The notes: generated by a model from the letters alone, not told the origin. DNA of 64,000 nucleotides from Luteimonas terrae (GCF_004358165.1 NZ_SMTG01000002.1:1240001-1304000); one strand, 5' to 3'. Counted from the first letter of the stretch, positions 47,028-56,397 are shown. Numbers and translations: made by a program.

Positions 47028-47507
47028 ATGACTCCACGCCGCTTCCGCCTGCTGATGAACCTGTGGCCGCCGTTCCTGTGCGCGGGCATCCGCGTGACCG
47101 CGATCGACGCCGGCTTCCGGCACGCGCGCGTCGAGCTGCGGCAGCGCTGGTACAACCGCAACTACGTCGGCACGCACTTCGGCGGCAGCCTGTTCGCGAT
47201 GACCGATCCGTTCTGGATGATCATGACCCTGCGCGCGCTCGGCAGCGAACACGTGGTCTGGGACAAGGCCGCCGAGATCGAGTTCATCCGCCCCGGCCGC
47301 GGCACGGTGCATGCGGTCTTCGATCTCGACGATGCGACAGTCGAGGCGATCCGCGCCGCGACCGCCGACGGCAGCAAGTACCTGCACTGGTTCGTCACCG
47401 ACGTGCTCGATGCCGCGGGCGAACCGATCGCCCGCATCCGCAAGCAGGTCTACGTGCGGCGCAAGCGCCGCGCTCAGTCCGCGGCGGCGGGCGATTCGAC
47501 CAGATAG
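47028..47507 (+). CDS. DUF4442 hotdog-fold protein
   Basis: A 159-residue protein of the DUF4442/PaaI-like hotdog superfamily, which often contains acyl-CoA thioesterases. RRFRLLMNLWPPFLCAGIRV starts the domain and VELRQRWYNRNYVGTHFGGS includes the family's N-x-x-GTHFGGSLF motif. WDKAAEIEFIRPGRGTV and a C-terminal RIRKQVYVRRK strand follow. The catalytic substrate is unknown. The last 34 bases overlap the 3' end of the convergent gene at 47474-48796, so the Ser/Ala-rich tail beyond residue 148 is probably unimportant. Confidence 0.85.
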   Translation: MTPRRFRLLMNLWPPFLCAGIRVTAIDAGFRHARVELRQRWYNRNYVGTHFGGSLFAMTDPFWMIMTLRALGSEHVVWDKAAEIEFIRPGRGTVHAVFDLDDATVEAIRAATADGSKYLHWFVTDVLDAAGEPIARIRKQVYVRRKRRAQSAAAGDSTR

Positions 47508-48796
47508 GGCGGCAACGGCAGCGACCAGGTCGCACCGCGACTGGTGTCGTACTGCGCGATTTCGATCGACTGCCCGTCCCCTGTGACGGTGATGTCGCGT
47601 GCAGGACTGCGCAGGTCTTGGGGAAGACGCGCCAGACGCTCTTCGAGCGTGCCATCGTCAGGCTGTCCGCGAAGCCAGACCAAGGCGGCGAGAAGCTGAA
47701 GCCGGGCGCGATGATCGAGCGCGCGATTGCTGTATCCGAGATACACGGAGTGGTCACCGATCAGAAGACAGCTGTCGATGTTTGCCACGCATTCCAAGCG
47801 TTGCCAGATCGGCAGGACCTCGCCCGAAGCAACGAAAGGCATGTCCCGTTGCAACGTGCCGGCATCCTTCGCACACGCTGCAGCCATCTGCTCTGCCAGT
47901 AGTGCCCGGAACTGCTCGGGCTCGAAGAACAACCAGTTCCAGGCCGCTTGCATATAGGCCTCGTGAGACGAAGAGGTCAGGCCCGTGGCCCATGCGAGTT
48001 CGCCTTTCATGGGAGGGCAGACGGATGCCTCCTGCGCCGCAGGCGCGGCGAGTGCAAGCTCGCAGCTTGGCGGGAGCACTGCATCGCGCGGCAGCTCCGC
48101 GAACATGCTCGCCAGCAACGCGCCGTAACCGTTTGTCGTCAGTGACCGCGCGAGGTTATGAACGATCAAGGTATCGCTACTGGCTCCGATGCGGCGCATC
48201 GCGGCGAGGTTGCGACACGTGGCGTCGACAGCAGACAGTCGATCGCCCCGCACGAACTCGACCGCGCGCGAGGTGACCGGCCAGGACAGCAGCGTCAGTG
48301 GCGGGAGCGGCGCGCGCTGGTCGTAGGGCAGGCGCCATGCGTGGTGATCATAGGCCGCGAGCGCGTCCACACGCTCGATCAACCGGGCGTTCGCCTCGAC
48401 CAGCGCGGCGTAATCATCGTACGCGGCCGACACCTTGGACAGGCAGTCCGCCCCGCCGGAACTGCAGTGCCGCACAGCACCCGTGCGCTGCAGGTCGGGG
48501 TAACGTGCAGCGGCACTGGTGAACGAAGGGATGCCTGCCGAGGCGCCGAGCGCCTGACGCATCGCCTGCATGTCCGTGTCAGCGACGGCCGAAATTTCCG
48601 TTTCAGGTACGTCGTAGCGGAGCACCCAGATCGCATCGAACGCGTTGCGCCCCTCGAACGCGTTCGGCGCTTCCAACTGCGCCAACGCGGCACGCTGCGC
48701 GGGCGTCGGGCCGCGCAGACGCGAGACCGTCCACAGCAACGCCACCACAACGGCCAGCACCAGACAACCGAGACCCAAGCGTTTCAACCAGCGCAT
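47474..48796 (-). CDS. membrane-anchored or secreted protein of unknown family
   Basis: I do not recognise this family. The 440-residue protein has one N-terminal hydrophobic segment (about 8-25, after MRWLKRLG) that works as an anchor or signal peptide. The mature part is mostly helical with about ten cysteines, some probably paired. The segment NAFEGRNAFDAIWVLRYDVP at about 45-64 looks like a conserved start. A Trp-rich AYMQAAWNWLFFEPEQF stretch lies near 290. The C-terminal 40 residues form a beta-like piece, DITVTGDGQSIEIAQYD then LPLPPYLVE. A GGGGAAG site precedes the ATG. It is divergent from the flavoprotein gene across 211 bases. Confidence 0.75.
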   Translation of the reverse strand: MRWLKRLGLGCLVLAVVVALLWTVSRLRGPTPAQRAALAQLEAPNAFEGRNAFDAIWVLRYDVPETEISAVADTDMQAMRQALGASAGIPSFTSAAARYPDLQRTGAVRHCSSGGADCLSKVSAAYDDYAALVEANARLIERVDALAAYDHHAWRLPYDQRAPLPPLTLLSWPVTSRAVEFVRGDRLSAVDATCRNLAAMRRIGASSDTLIVHNLARSLTTNGYGALLASMFAELPRDAVLPPSCELALAAPAAQEASVCPPMKGELAWATGLTSSSHEAYMQAAWNWLFFEPEQFRALLAEQMAAACAKDAGTLQRDMPFVASGEVLPIWQRLECVANIDSCLLIGDHSVYLGYSNRALDHRARLQLLAALVWLRGQPDDGTLEERLARLPQDLRSPARDITVTGDGQSIEIAQYDTSRGATWSLPLPPYLVESPAAAD

Positions 48797-49007
48797 ACCT
48801 GCTTCCCCTGATCCGCGTCCTGCGGTGCGGCAGTCTGCTGTCTCGAACGCCCCTGCCGCAACCGGGTCGACGCACGCGCCGGCCTCGTGCCCGCGGGACG
48901 ACGGGTATCCTTGTGGTCCCGAACTGCCGCTCCGCGCAGGACGACGCCTGCGTCCGCACGCGTCCTTCGCCCGAGGGCGGCCACGTCCGTTTCCAGCGCC
49001 CGACCCG

Positions 49008-50708
49008 ATGCTCCGACTGACCGATCTCAAACTGCCGCTCGACCACGACGACGCCGCGCTGCCGGCCGCGATCGTCGCGCGCCTGGGCATCCATGCCGAC
49101 GAACTCGCCGGCTTCACCGTCGTCAAGCGCAGCTACGACGCGCGCCGGCGCGGGGCGATCGTGCTGATCTATTCGGTCGACGTGGAAACACCGCGCGAGG
49201 CCGACATCCTGCAGCGGCTGGAGGTCGACCCCGAGGCCGCCGCGGGCGATCCGGCGGACGGGGCGATCGCGAGCGGCAGCGGCAAGGTGGGGCCTGCGCC
49301 CGACACGACGTACCGCTTTGTCGCCCGCGCGAACGGAGCGCTGCCGACGCGTCCGCTGGTCATCGGCATGGGGCCCTGCGGCCTGTTCGCCGCGCTCGTG
49401 CTGGCGCAGATGGGGTTTCGCCCCATCGTGCTCGAACGCGGCAAGGCCGTGCGCGAGCGCACGGTCGACACTTTCGGACTGTGGCGCAAGAAGGTGCTCA
49501 ATCCCGAATCGAACGTGCAGTTCGGCGAGGGCGGCGCGGGCACGTTCTCCGACGGCAAGCTCTACAGCCAGATCTCCGACAAGCGCCATCACGGGCGCAA
49601 GGTGCTGACCGAGTTCGTCGCCGCCGGCGCGCCGGAGGAAATCCTCTACGTCAGCAAGCCGCACATCGGCACCTTCCGGCTGGTGTCGATGGTCGAGCAC
49701 ATGCGCGCGACCATCGAATCGCTGGGCGGTGAGATCCGTTTCTCCAGACGCGTCGACGACCTGCTGATCGACACCGATGCCGACGGCGTCCGCCACATCC
49801 GCGGCGTGACCCTCGCCGATGGCGGCGAAATCCGCAGCGACCACGTGGTCATGGCGCTGGGCCACAGCGCGCGCGACACCTTCGCGATGCTGCACGGGCG
49901 CGGCGTGTTCCTCGAAGCCAAACCGTTTTCGATCGGCTTCCGCATCGAGCATCCGCAGTCGCTGGTCGACGCCGCGCGCTTCGGGCCGCAGGCCGGCCAC
50001 CCGCTGCTCGGCGCGGCCGACTACAAACTGGTGCACCACGCGCGCAACGGCCGCTCGGTGTACAGCTTCTGCATGTGCCCCGGCGGCACCGTGGTCGCCG
50101 CGACCAGCGAGCCGGGCCGTGTGGTCACCAACGGCATGAGCCAGTACTCGCGCAACGAGCGCAATGCGAACGCGGCGATCGTCGTCGGTATCACCCCCGA
50201 GGATTACCGCCCCTACGCACCCGAAGGCGGACCGTTGGCCGGCATCGCCCTGCAGCGCCACTGGGAGTCGAACGCCTTCGTGCTCGGCGGCGGCGAATAC
50301 GAGGCGCCGGGCCAGCTGGTCGGCGATCTGCTGGCCGGTCGCGCATCGACCGCATTCGGCAGCGTGCAGCCGTCGTACACACCGGGCGTGCGCCTGGGTG
50401 ATCTGTCGACCGCACTGCCCGACTATGCGATCACCGCGATCCGCGAAGCCCTGCCCGCCTTCGACCGTCAGCTGCGTGGCTTCGCTTTGCACGACGCGGT
50501 GCTGACCGGTGTCGAGACGCGCACGTCCTCGCCGCTGCGCATCACCCGCCACGCCGACGGTCAGAGCTTGAACACGCGCGGCCTGTTCCCCGCAGGCGAA
50601 GGCGCGGGCTATGCCGGCGGCATCCTGTCGGCCGGCGTGGACGGCATCAAGGCCGCCGAGTCGGTGGCGCTGGCGATGGTCGCCGCCGGACTCGCCCGCG
50701 CTGCCTGA
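49008..50708 (+). CDS. FAD-dependent dehydrogenase of the COG2509 type
   Basis: A 566-residue flavoprotein. An N-terminal domain of about 110 residues precedes the FAD Rossmann motif VIGMGPCGLFAALVLAQMG (about 116-134). This is followed by NPESNVQFGEGGAGTFSDGK and YSFCMCPGGTVVAATSEPG, both typical of the uncharacterised COG2509 dehydrogenases. The end carries LFPAGEGAGYAGGILSAGVDG, the second FAD contact. The reaction is unknown; relatives are often annotated loosely as FAD-dependent oxidoreductases. ATG 49008 is the first Met of the conserved part. Confidence 0.88.
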   Translation: MLRLTDLKLPLDHDDAALPAAIVARLGIHADELAGFTVVKRSYDARRRGAIVLIYSVDVETPREADILQRLEVDPEAAAGDPADGAIASGSGKVGPAPDTTYRFVARANGALPTRPLVIGMGPCGLFAALVLAQMGFRPIVLERGKAVRERTVDTFGLWRKKVLNPESNVQFGEGGAGTFSDGKLYSQISDKRHHGRKVLTEFVAAGAPEEILYVSKPHIGTFRLVSMVEHMRATIESLGGEIRFSRRVDDLLIDTDADGVRHIRGVTLADGGEIRSDHVVMALGHSARDTFAMLHGRGVFLEAKPFSIGFRIEHPQSLVDAARFGPQAGHPLLGAADYKLVHHARNGRSVYSFCMCPGGTVVAATSEPGRVVTNGMSQYSRNERNANAAIVVGITPEDYRPYAPEGGPLAGIALQRHWESNAFVLGGGEYEAPGQLVGDLLAGRASTAFGSVQPSYTPGVRLGDLSTALPDYAITAIREALPAFDRQLRGFALHDAVLTGVETRTSSPLRITRHADGQSLNTRGLFPAGEGAGYAGGILSAGVDGIKAAESVALAMVAAGLARAA

Positions 50709-50800
50709 AACGGCCGCCCATCGGACCGGACAGAACCGGGCGCGCATCACACCGTTTTCGTGTAGTCGATGGGTATGCTGTCCGCCGCACAGGGGGATGC

Positions 50801-52870
50801 ATGTCGGAACCGTTCATCGCGCAGGACGATCAGGCACCGTTGCCGGAGATCGCGGGCTACCGCATCTCGCGGGTGGTGGGCCATGGCGGGATGGCGACGG
50901 TCTATCTGGGCACGCAGCTTTCGCTGGGCCGCGACGTGGCCATCAAGGTCATGCGCCCCGAGGCACTGGCCGACGAGGTCAGCCGCCGACGCTTCGAGAA
51001 CGAGGCCCGTACGATCGCCCGGCTCGAACACCCGCACATCGTCGGCATCCACGAGGTCGGTCGCACCGATGACGGGCTGCCCTGGTACTCGATGCCCTAC
51101 CTGCCGCACGGGCATCTGGGCCGGCGCGATCTGACCCAGGACCACGCGCGCGTGCGCGAAGTGCTGCGCGCCCTGCTCTCCGCATTGGCCTACGCGCACG
51201 TGCGCGGCGTGATCCATCGCGACGTCAAGGCCGAGAACGTGCTGTTCGACGAAGCCGACCGTCCCCTGCTGGCGGACTTCGGCATCGCCCTGCGACGCGG
51301 CTACGGCACGCGCGTGACGATGGTCGGCCTTGCGGTCGGCAGCACCGCCTACATGGCGCCCGAGCAGGCGCGCGGTCAGCAGGTCGATTTCCGCGCCGAT
51401 CTCTACAGCGTCGGCGTGCTCGCTTGGGAAATGCTCAACGGCAGCCTCCCGTACCAGGGCGAAGACGCGCTCTCCATGGCGATCGCGCACACGCAGAACC
51501 CGATTCCACGCTTGCCGCCGGCCTTGCGGCACTGGCAGCGTTTCATCGACCGCGCGCTGGCCAAGTCGCCCGGCCGCCGATTCTCCGACGCCAACCAGAT
51601 GCTCGAAGCACTGGCGCAGGTGCCGCACCGAGACGGCCGCCGCGAGCCCTTCATCACCGGCACCTTCCGGCGGATCGGCGCCGGTGCGAAACGCGTATCG
51701 CCGATGCTGTGGATACCCGCGGTGCTCGTCGTCGCCGCCGGCATCGGGTTCGTGTTGCGGCCCGGCGACGACGGTGGCGTGGACGCGGCGCAGGCGACCG
51801 CCGCCGGCGATTCCACAGTGCCGGCGCTGGTCAGCGATGCCGAAGGCCTGGCGCGCGACCCGGGCGCCGGCGAAACGGCCGTCACGACGCCGGCGGTCGA
51901 CCCGACAGCCGCGCGCATCGCGCCGGTGTCGCCGACCGACCGTCACCTGGCCGATGCCGAGCAGCAGCTGCGCGCCGGACATCTGGCCGCGCCGGCCGGC
52001 GCGAATGCATTCGAATCGTTGACCCGCGCCTGGCAGGCCGACCACGAACACCTGAAGTTCGCGCCGCTCGCAACGCGCACCTTCGATGCCGCGGGTGCGC
52101 GCGCGGTCGCGCTGATCGAGAAGGGCGATCTGGCCGCAGCCACGAGCCTGCTGACCGCGGCGCGCCAGCATGCGGTCGCGACCGGCCAGGCCGACGGCGA
52201 GGCGCTGCGCCGCCTGCGCACCCGGGTCGGCGATGCGGTCGAGGTGCGCATCGTCGACGCAATCGGCGACGTGGATCGCACGGCCGCGGTCGCCAGCCTG
52301 TCGCCTGCCGAGGCGATCGGACTCGACGCCGCGACGACCGCACGCCTGCGCCGCCAGGCGATGACGATTCCCGACGTCGCCGCGCTGGCCGCGAGCGTCG
52401 GTGGCGGCGCGCGCGTGGTCCGCGGCAACGACGGCATCTATGCCATCGCCAACGCGCCGGTCAGCCGCGCCGACTACGCCGCGTTCGTGGCGGCGACGGG
52501 CCACAAATCCGCCTCCTGCCGTGCACGCGGATCGGTGTTGCGCGCGCTGGCACCGCGCGACTGGGAGAACCCGGGCTTCGAACAGGCGGCGTCCGACCCC
52601 GTGGTCTGCGTGTCCTGGCACGACGCGGTGGACTACGCGCGCTGGCGCAGCGAACGCGAAGGCCGCAGCATCGTCGTGGCCTCCACGGCGCAGGGTGCGA
52701 ACGGCGCGCCGCGCGCGAACGGTCCGGCCGAATGGCGCAGCGATTGCGCGGCCGCCTGCAAGGACCGTGTCGCCGCCGGACGCAGCAGCCGCGACGATCT
52801 CGCCAGCCGACCACTCGATCCCAAGCGCGGCTACGACGACGTCGGCTTCCGGCTCGCTCATCTGCCCTGA
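50801..52870 (+). CDS. transmembrane Ser/Thr protein kinase with a degenerate FGE/sulfatase-modifying C-terminal domain
   Basis: The 689-residue protein has a Hanks-type kinase domain (about 18-275): glycine loop GHGGMATVY at 28-36, catalytic Lys49, HRDVKAEN with Asp141, DFG at 159-161 and APE at 186-188. All key residues are present. One membrane span (about 301-319) leads to a periplasmic region of about 370 residues. Its end, from roughly 540, resembles the formylglycine-generating enzyme fold: SRADYAAFVAATGH, then CVSWHDAVDYARWRSEREGR and a final DVGFRLAHLP. The RLPTEAEWEYA segment of true FGE domains is absent, so this is probably a binding or sensing module. A GGGGG site precedes the ATG. 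Confidence 0.9.
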   Translation: MSEPFIAQDDQAPLPEIAGYRISRVVGHGGMATVYLGTQLSLGRDVAIKVMRPEALADEVSRRRFENEARTIARLEHPHIVGIHEVGRTDDGLPWYSMPYLPHGHLGRRDLTQDHARVREVLRALLSALAYAHVRGVIHRDVKAENVLFDEADRPLLADFGIALRRGYGTRVTMVGLAVGSTAYMAPEQARGQQVDFRADLYSVGVLAWEMLNGSLPYQGEDALSMAIAHTQNPIPRLPPALRHWQRFIDRALAKSPGRRFSDANQMLEALAQVPHRDGRREPFITGTFRRIGAGAKRVSPMLWIPAVLVVAAGIGFVLRPGDDGGVDAAQATAAGDSTVPALVSDAEGLARDPGAGETAVTTPAVDPTAARIAPVSPTDRHLADAEQQLRAGHLAAPAGANAFESLTRAWQADHEHLKFAPLATRTFDAAGARAVALIEKGDLAAATSLLTAARQHAVATGQADGEALRRLRTRVGDAVEVRIVDAIGDVDRTAAVASLSPAEAIGLDAATTARLRRQAMTIPDVAALAASVGGGARVVRGNDGIYAIANAPVSRADYAAFVAATGHKSASCRARGSVLRALAPRDWENPGFEQAASDPVVCVSWHDAVDYARWRSEREGRSIVVASTAQGANGAPRANGPAEWRSDCAAACKDRVAAGRSSRDDLASRPLDPKRGYDDVGFRLAHLP

Positions 52871-52953
52871 TCGCGGCCCGGCGCGTGCCGCGCTTCCGCC
52901 CCCGAGGCGGCGGGCGCATCATGGTGCGTTCCCCACCCCACCCGCGGATTCCA

Positions 52954-53649
52954 ATGAGTGCCCCCACTTTGGGCGGACGCCTGCAGCGTCTGTTCCTCAC
53001 CGGCCTGCTGACCCTGCTGCCGATCTGGCTGACCTGGATCGTGGTCAAGTTCGTCTTCGTGCTGCTGTCGGACATCAGCACACCCTGGGTCGCGCCGCTG
53101 GCGCACCGCATCGCCGCCGGCTTCCCGAACTCGATGGGCTGGATCAATGCCACGTCGGTGCAGGCGACGATCGCGATGCTCGCGACCATCGCCCTGATCC
53201 TCGGCGTCGGCTGGCTGGCGCGGCGTGTGATCGGCCAGCGCATGCTCTCGTGGGTGGACCTGCTGGTGCGGCGCATCCCGCTGGCGAACGTGATCTATTC
53301 CAGCGCGCGCAAGCTGCTCGACATCCTGCAAACCAAGCCCGACGGCACCCAGCGCGTGGTGCTGATCGACTTCCCGCATGCGGAGATGAAGTCGGTCGGT
53401 TTCGTGACCCGGGTGATCCGCGAAGCCGGCACGGGCCGCGAACTCGCCGCGGTCTACGTGCCGACCACGCCGAACCCCACGTCCGGCTACCTCGAGATCG
53501 TGCCGCTGGAGAAGATCACGCCGACCGACTGGACCGTCGACCAGGCGATGAGCTTCATCATCTCCGGCGGCGCCGTCGCACCGGACACGATTCCCTTCGA
53601 CCCGCCCCCGGCATCGCCCGCGCCGCCGCAGGGCACGCCCGCCGCCTGA
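52954..53649 (+). CDS. DUF502 membrane protein
   Basis: The 231-residue protein starts with a LFLTGLLTLLPIWLTWIVV membrane segment (about 13-31) and has a second span near 72-92. The rest is the conserved DUF502 domain: RIPLANVIYSSARKLLDIL, VVLIDFPHAEMKSVGFVTR, AVYVPTTPNPTSGYLEIVP and WTVDQAMSFIISGG. A Pro-rich tail ends the protein. DUF502 proteins are widespread inner-membrane proteins of unknown function. ATG 52954 is chosen; an in-frame ATG at 52921 would add 11 residues. It follows the kinase gene by 83 bases on the same strand, so cotranscription is possible. Confidence 0.93.
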   Translation: MSAPTLGGRLQRLFLTGLLTLLPIWLTWIVVKFVFVLLSDISTPWVAPLAHRIAAGFPNSMGWINATSVQATIAMLATIALILGVGWLARRVIGQRMLSWVDLLVRRIPLANVIYSSARKLLDILQTKPDGTQRVVLIDFPHAEMKSVGFVTRVIREAGTGRELAAVYVPTTPNPTSGYLEIVPLEKITPTDWTVDQAMSFIISGGAVAPDTIPFDPPPASPAPPQGTPAA

Positions 53650-53724
53650 GCGGGTGACCTCCGGCCCTTGCCGCCCCGCATCCACGTTCGACAGCATCGA
53701 CCCGACCGATTCCCGGAGCCCGAC

Positions 53725-55602
53725 ATGCAGCAGCCGCTCGTCCTCGCCATCGCTCTCGCCCTCGCCGCGGGCGGACTCGCCGGCTGCAAGCGCGATGCCC
53801 CCGCGCAGGACCCCGCCGCCGCGGTCGCCGACGTGCCGGTCGAGGATGCAGCCGCGCGCGCGACGCGCCTGACCACGCTGTATGCCGAGTACTGGGAAGC
53901 GCTGCTGAAGCTCAACCCGGTGCAGGCCACCTTCCAGGGCGACGCACGCTACAACGACCAGTTGCCCGACTTCGGCAGCGCCGAGTACCGCGAGCAGGTG
54001 CGCGCCTTCAACGAGCGCTGGCTGAAAGCCGTCGAGGCGGTCGGAAAGGACGGTCTGCAGGGACAGGACCTGCTGAGCTACGAGATCTTCGTGTCCGAGC
54101 GCCGAAATGCGCTCGACGCCGAGCGTTTCCCGGGCTGGATGATGCCGGTCAACCAGATGGGCAGCATCGTCAGCTACGCGGTGCTGCTGGGCTCGGGCAC
54201 CAACGCGCAGCCCTTCGCCACCGTTGCCGACTACGACGCGTGGCTGACCCGCGCGGCGCGCATTCCGGTGCTGCTCGATACCGAGATCGCCAACATGCGC
54301 GCCGGCATCGAGGCCAACGTCGTGCAGCCGCGCGTGGTGATGGAAAAGGTGCTGCCGCAGTTCGACGCGATCCTGGTCGACGACGTGGAGCAGAGCCCGT
54401 TCTGGGCACCGGTGGCGAACTTCCCGGAGGGAATCGCCGAGGCCGACCGGGAGCGCCTGACCATCGCGTTCCGCACGCTGATCGCCGACCAGCTCAATCC
54501 CGCCATCAAGCGCCAGCGCGACTTCATCGCCAACGACTACTTGCCGCACACGCGCGACAGCGTGGGCTTGGACGCACTGCCCGACGGTATGGCCTGGTAT
54601 GCGTTTTCGGCGAAGCAGCAGACCACGTCCGACCTGACGCCCGAGGCGATCCACCAGATCGGTCTCGACGAAGTCGCGCGCATCCACGCGGAGATCCGCC
54701 AGGTGATGGCGGAAACGAAGTTCGAGGGCTCGCTGCAGGACTTCTTCCGCTTCATGCAGACCGACCGGCGCTTCGTCTTCCGCTCCGAGGATGCGCTGCT
54801 GACGCACTACCGCGGCATCGAGCAGAAGATCGAGGCCAGGGTGCCCGAGCTTTTCTCGCTGACGCCCAAGGCGGGCTTCGAGATCCGCCCGGTGGAAGCC
54901 TTCCGCGCCGAGTCCGCGGCCGGCGGCTCGTACATGTCGCCCAGCGAAGACGGCACGCGCCCGGGCATCTTCTACGTCAATACCTTCGACCTGCCGACGC
55001 GCAAGCGCTGGGAGGCCGAGGACCTGTTCCTGCACGAGGCGATTCCGGGCCACCACTTCCAGCTGGCGCTGCAGCAGGAACTGACCGACCTGCCCGCCTT
55101 CCGTCGCTTTGGCGGCGAGACCGCCTACATCGAAGGCTGGGGCCTGTATGCCGAAAGCCTGGGCAAGGCGCTGGGCCTCTACACCGATCCCTACGACTAC
55201 TTCGGTCGTCTCCAGGGCGAGCTGTGGCGCGCGGTGCGCCTGGTCGTCGACACCGGCCTGCACAGCAAGGGCTGGAGCCGCCAGCAGGTGCTCGATTACA
55301 TGTACGCGAACTCCTCGGTCAGCGAGCCCGACGCGATCGCCGAGGCCGAGCGCTACATCGCGTGGCCCGGCCAGGCGCTGGCCTACAAGATCGGCGAACT
55401 CAAGATCCAGGAACTGCGCAAGCGCAGCGAGACCGAGCTGGGCGCCGCCTTCGACATCCGCGAGTTCCATGCCGAAGTGCTGAAGGACGGCGCGCTGCCG
55501 CTGCCGCTGCTGGACGCGAAGATCAATGCATGGATCGAGGGGCGGAAGGGGCGCGTGGACGACCAGCCGATCACCACCGCGCCAGCAGGGGTGGAGTCGT
55601 AA
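53725..55602 (+). CDS. DUF885 family lipoprotein, probable metallopeptidase
   Basis: The 625-residue protein begins with a lipoprotein signal peptide (lipobox LAGC, Cys21). The DUF885 domain follows, starting YAEYWEALLKLNPVQATFQG. The likely zinc site is HEAIPGHHFQ at 437-446, with downstream GGETAYIEGWGLYAE carrying the conserved Glu. DUF885 proteins resemble the gluzincin metallopeptidases and are abundant as secreted proteins in Xanthomonadaceae. Substrates are unknown. The start ATG 53725 sits at the signal peptide; the earlier in-frame ATG at 53668 is rejected. The gene is followed by the repeat block at 55622-55888. Confidence 0.9.
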   Translation: MQQPLVLAIALALAAGGLAGCKRDAPAQDPAAAVADVPVEDAAARATRLTTLYAEYWEALLKLNPVQATFQGDARYNDQLPDFGSAEYREQVRAFNERWLKAVEAVGKDGLQGQDLLSYEIFVSERRNALDAERFPGWMMPVNQMGSIVSYAVLLGSGTNAQPFATVADYDAWLTRAARIPVLLDTEIANMRAGIEANVVQPRVVMEKVLPQFDAILVDDVEQSPFWAPVANFPEGIAEADRERLTIAFRTLIADQLNPAIKRQRDFIANDYLPHTRDSVGLDALPDGMAWYAFSAKQQTTSDLTPEAIHQIGLDEVARIHAEIRQVMAETKFEGSLQDFFRFMQTDRRFVFRSEDALLTHYRGIEQKIEARVPELFSLTPKAGFEIRPVEAFRAESAAGGSYMSPSEDGTRPGIFYVNTFDLPTRKRWEAEDLFLHEAIPGHHFQLALQQELTDLPAFRRFGGETAYIEGWGLYAESLGKALGLYTDPYDYFGRLQGELWRAVRLVVDTGLHSKGWSRQQVLDYMYANSSVSEPDAIAEAERYIAWPGQALAYKIGELKIQELRKRSETELGAAFDIREFHAEVLKDGALPLPLLDAKINAWIEGRKGRVDDQPITTAPAGVES

Positions 55603-55621
55603 TTACTGGCCTCCGGATGCC

Positions 55622-55888
55622 GTCGCCCCAACGAACGCTGGGGCCCATTTTCGCGGTGATGCCTCAGATCAAGATGGGCACCAGTCTTCGCGGGGGCGAC
55701 GGCATTCAAGTTTTACGCTCTCTTCGACCGATCCCGAAAAGTCACTGGATCCCGGCTTTCGCCGGGATGACGAAGGTCGTGTCCCGTCATCCCAGCGGCT
55801 TTCGACAGACGCACGTCCGTTCAAGCCGGGATCCATCCTCGCGGTAAAGCCGCAGATCAAAATGGGCCCCAGCGTTCGCTGGGGCGAC
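55622..55888. repeat. mosaic of nested inverted and direct intergenic repeats
   Basis: The 384-base gap between the DUF885 gene and the next gene holds no convincing CDS but is almost filled by repeats. A 30-base arm at 55622-55651 and its inverted copy at 55859-55888 differ at one base; each contains the GCCCCA(A/G)CGAACGCTGGGGC hairpin. A roughly 57-base unit at 55653-55709 is a diverged direct copy of 55840-55896. Between them ATCCCGGC-TTTC-GCCGGGAT (55749-55768) forms an eight-base-pair hairpin of the GTCATCCCGG type. This is a composite of REP-like elements, not a coding sequence. Confidence 0.82.
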
Positions 55889-55986
55889 GGTTTTCAATTC
55901 ATACGGGTTCTTTTCTCCCGCGCCGCCCCTTGCCCTCCCCCATCCGCCGCGCGATGCTGCACCCCGGTTCGCGTCGGGGAGGCGCC

Positions 55987-56397
55987 ATGATCCGCACGAT
56001 GTTCTCGGTGATGCTCGGCATGGTCGTCGCACTGATGATGATGCTCGGGCTCGAATTCGTCGGGACCTGGATGTTCCCGATGCCGGCCGGCCAGCTGAAC
56101 AACGAGGCCGACCTCGCCGCGATCGTCGCCAGTGCGCCGACCGGCAAGCTGGTCTGGGTGCTCGCCGGCTGGCTGGTCGCCGCCTTCTGCGGCGGCTGGG
56201 TGGCCGCGCGACTGTCGCGCGTGCACCGGATGGGCGCGGCGATTGCGGTCGGCGTGCTGATCGTGCTCGGCGTCATCGCCAACGCGTGGATGCTCCCGCA
56301 TCCGATGTGGATGACCCTGCTCGGCGTGATCGGCCCGGTACCGCTCGCGTGGTGCGGCGGGCGCCTCGTGCTGCGCCGCGCTGCCGCCATGCGCTGA
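55987..56397 (+). CDS. small membrane protein of unknown function
   Basis: The 136-residue product has four hydrophobic spans (about 4-24, 56-76, 82-100, 108-126), with a polar loop PAGQLNNEADLAAIVASAPT between the first two. Membrane proteins of this shape are common in gammaproteobacteria and Cyanobacteria; I cannot assign a family. A GGGGAGG ribosome site precedes ATG 55987. The transporter gene follows after 31 bases on the same strand, suggesting an operon. Confidence 0.8.
   Translation: MIRTMFSVMLGMVVALMMMLGLEFVGTWMFPMPAGQLNNEADLAAIVASAPTGKLVWVLAGWLVAAFCGGWVAARLSRVHRMGAAIAVGVLIVLGVIANAWMLPHPMWMTLLGVIGPVPLAWCGGRLVLRRAAAMR

Noticed and set aside
48797-49007. A regulatory RNA or extra gene in the divergent 211-base gap before the flavoprotein gene
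   Set aside because: No conserved structure, terminator or open frame with a plausible start was seen.
50774-50779. A TATGCT hexamer upstream of the kinase gene as a -10 element
   Set aside because: No acceptable -35 at 16-18 bases spacing, and the hexamer is only a partial match; not strong enough to list.
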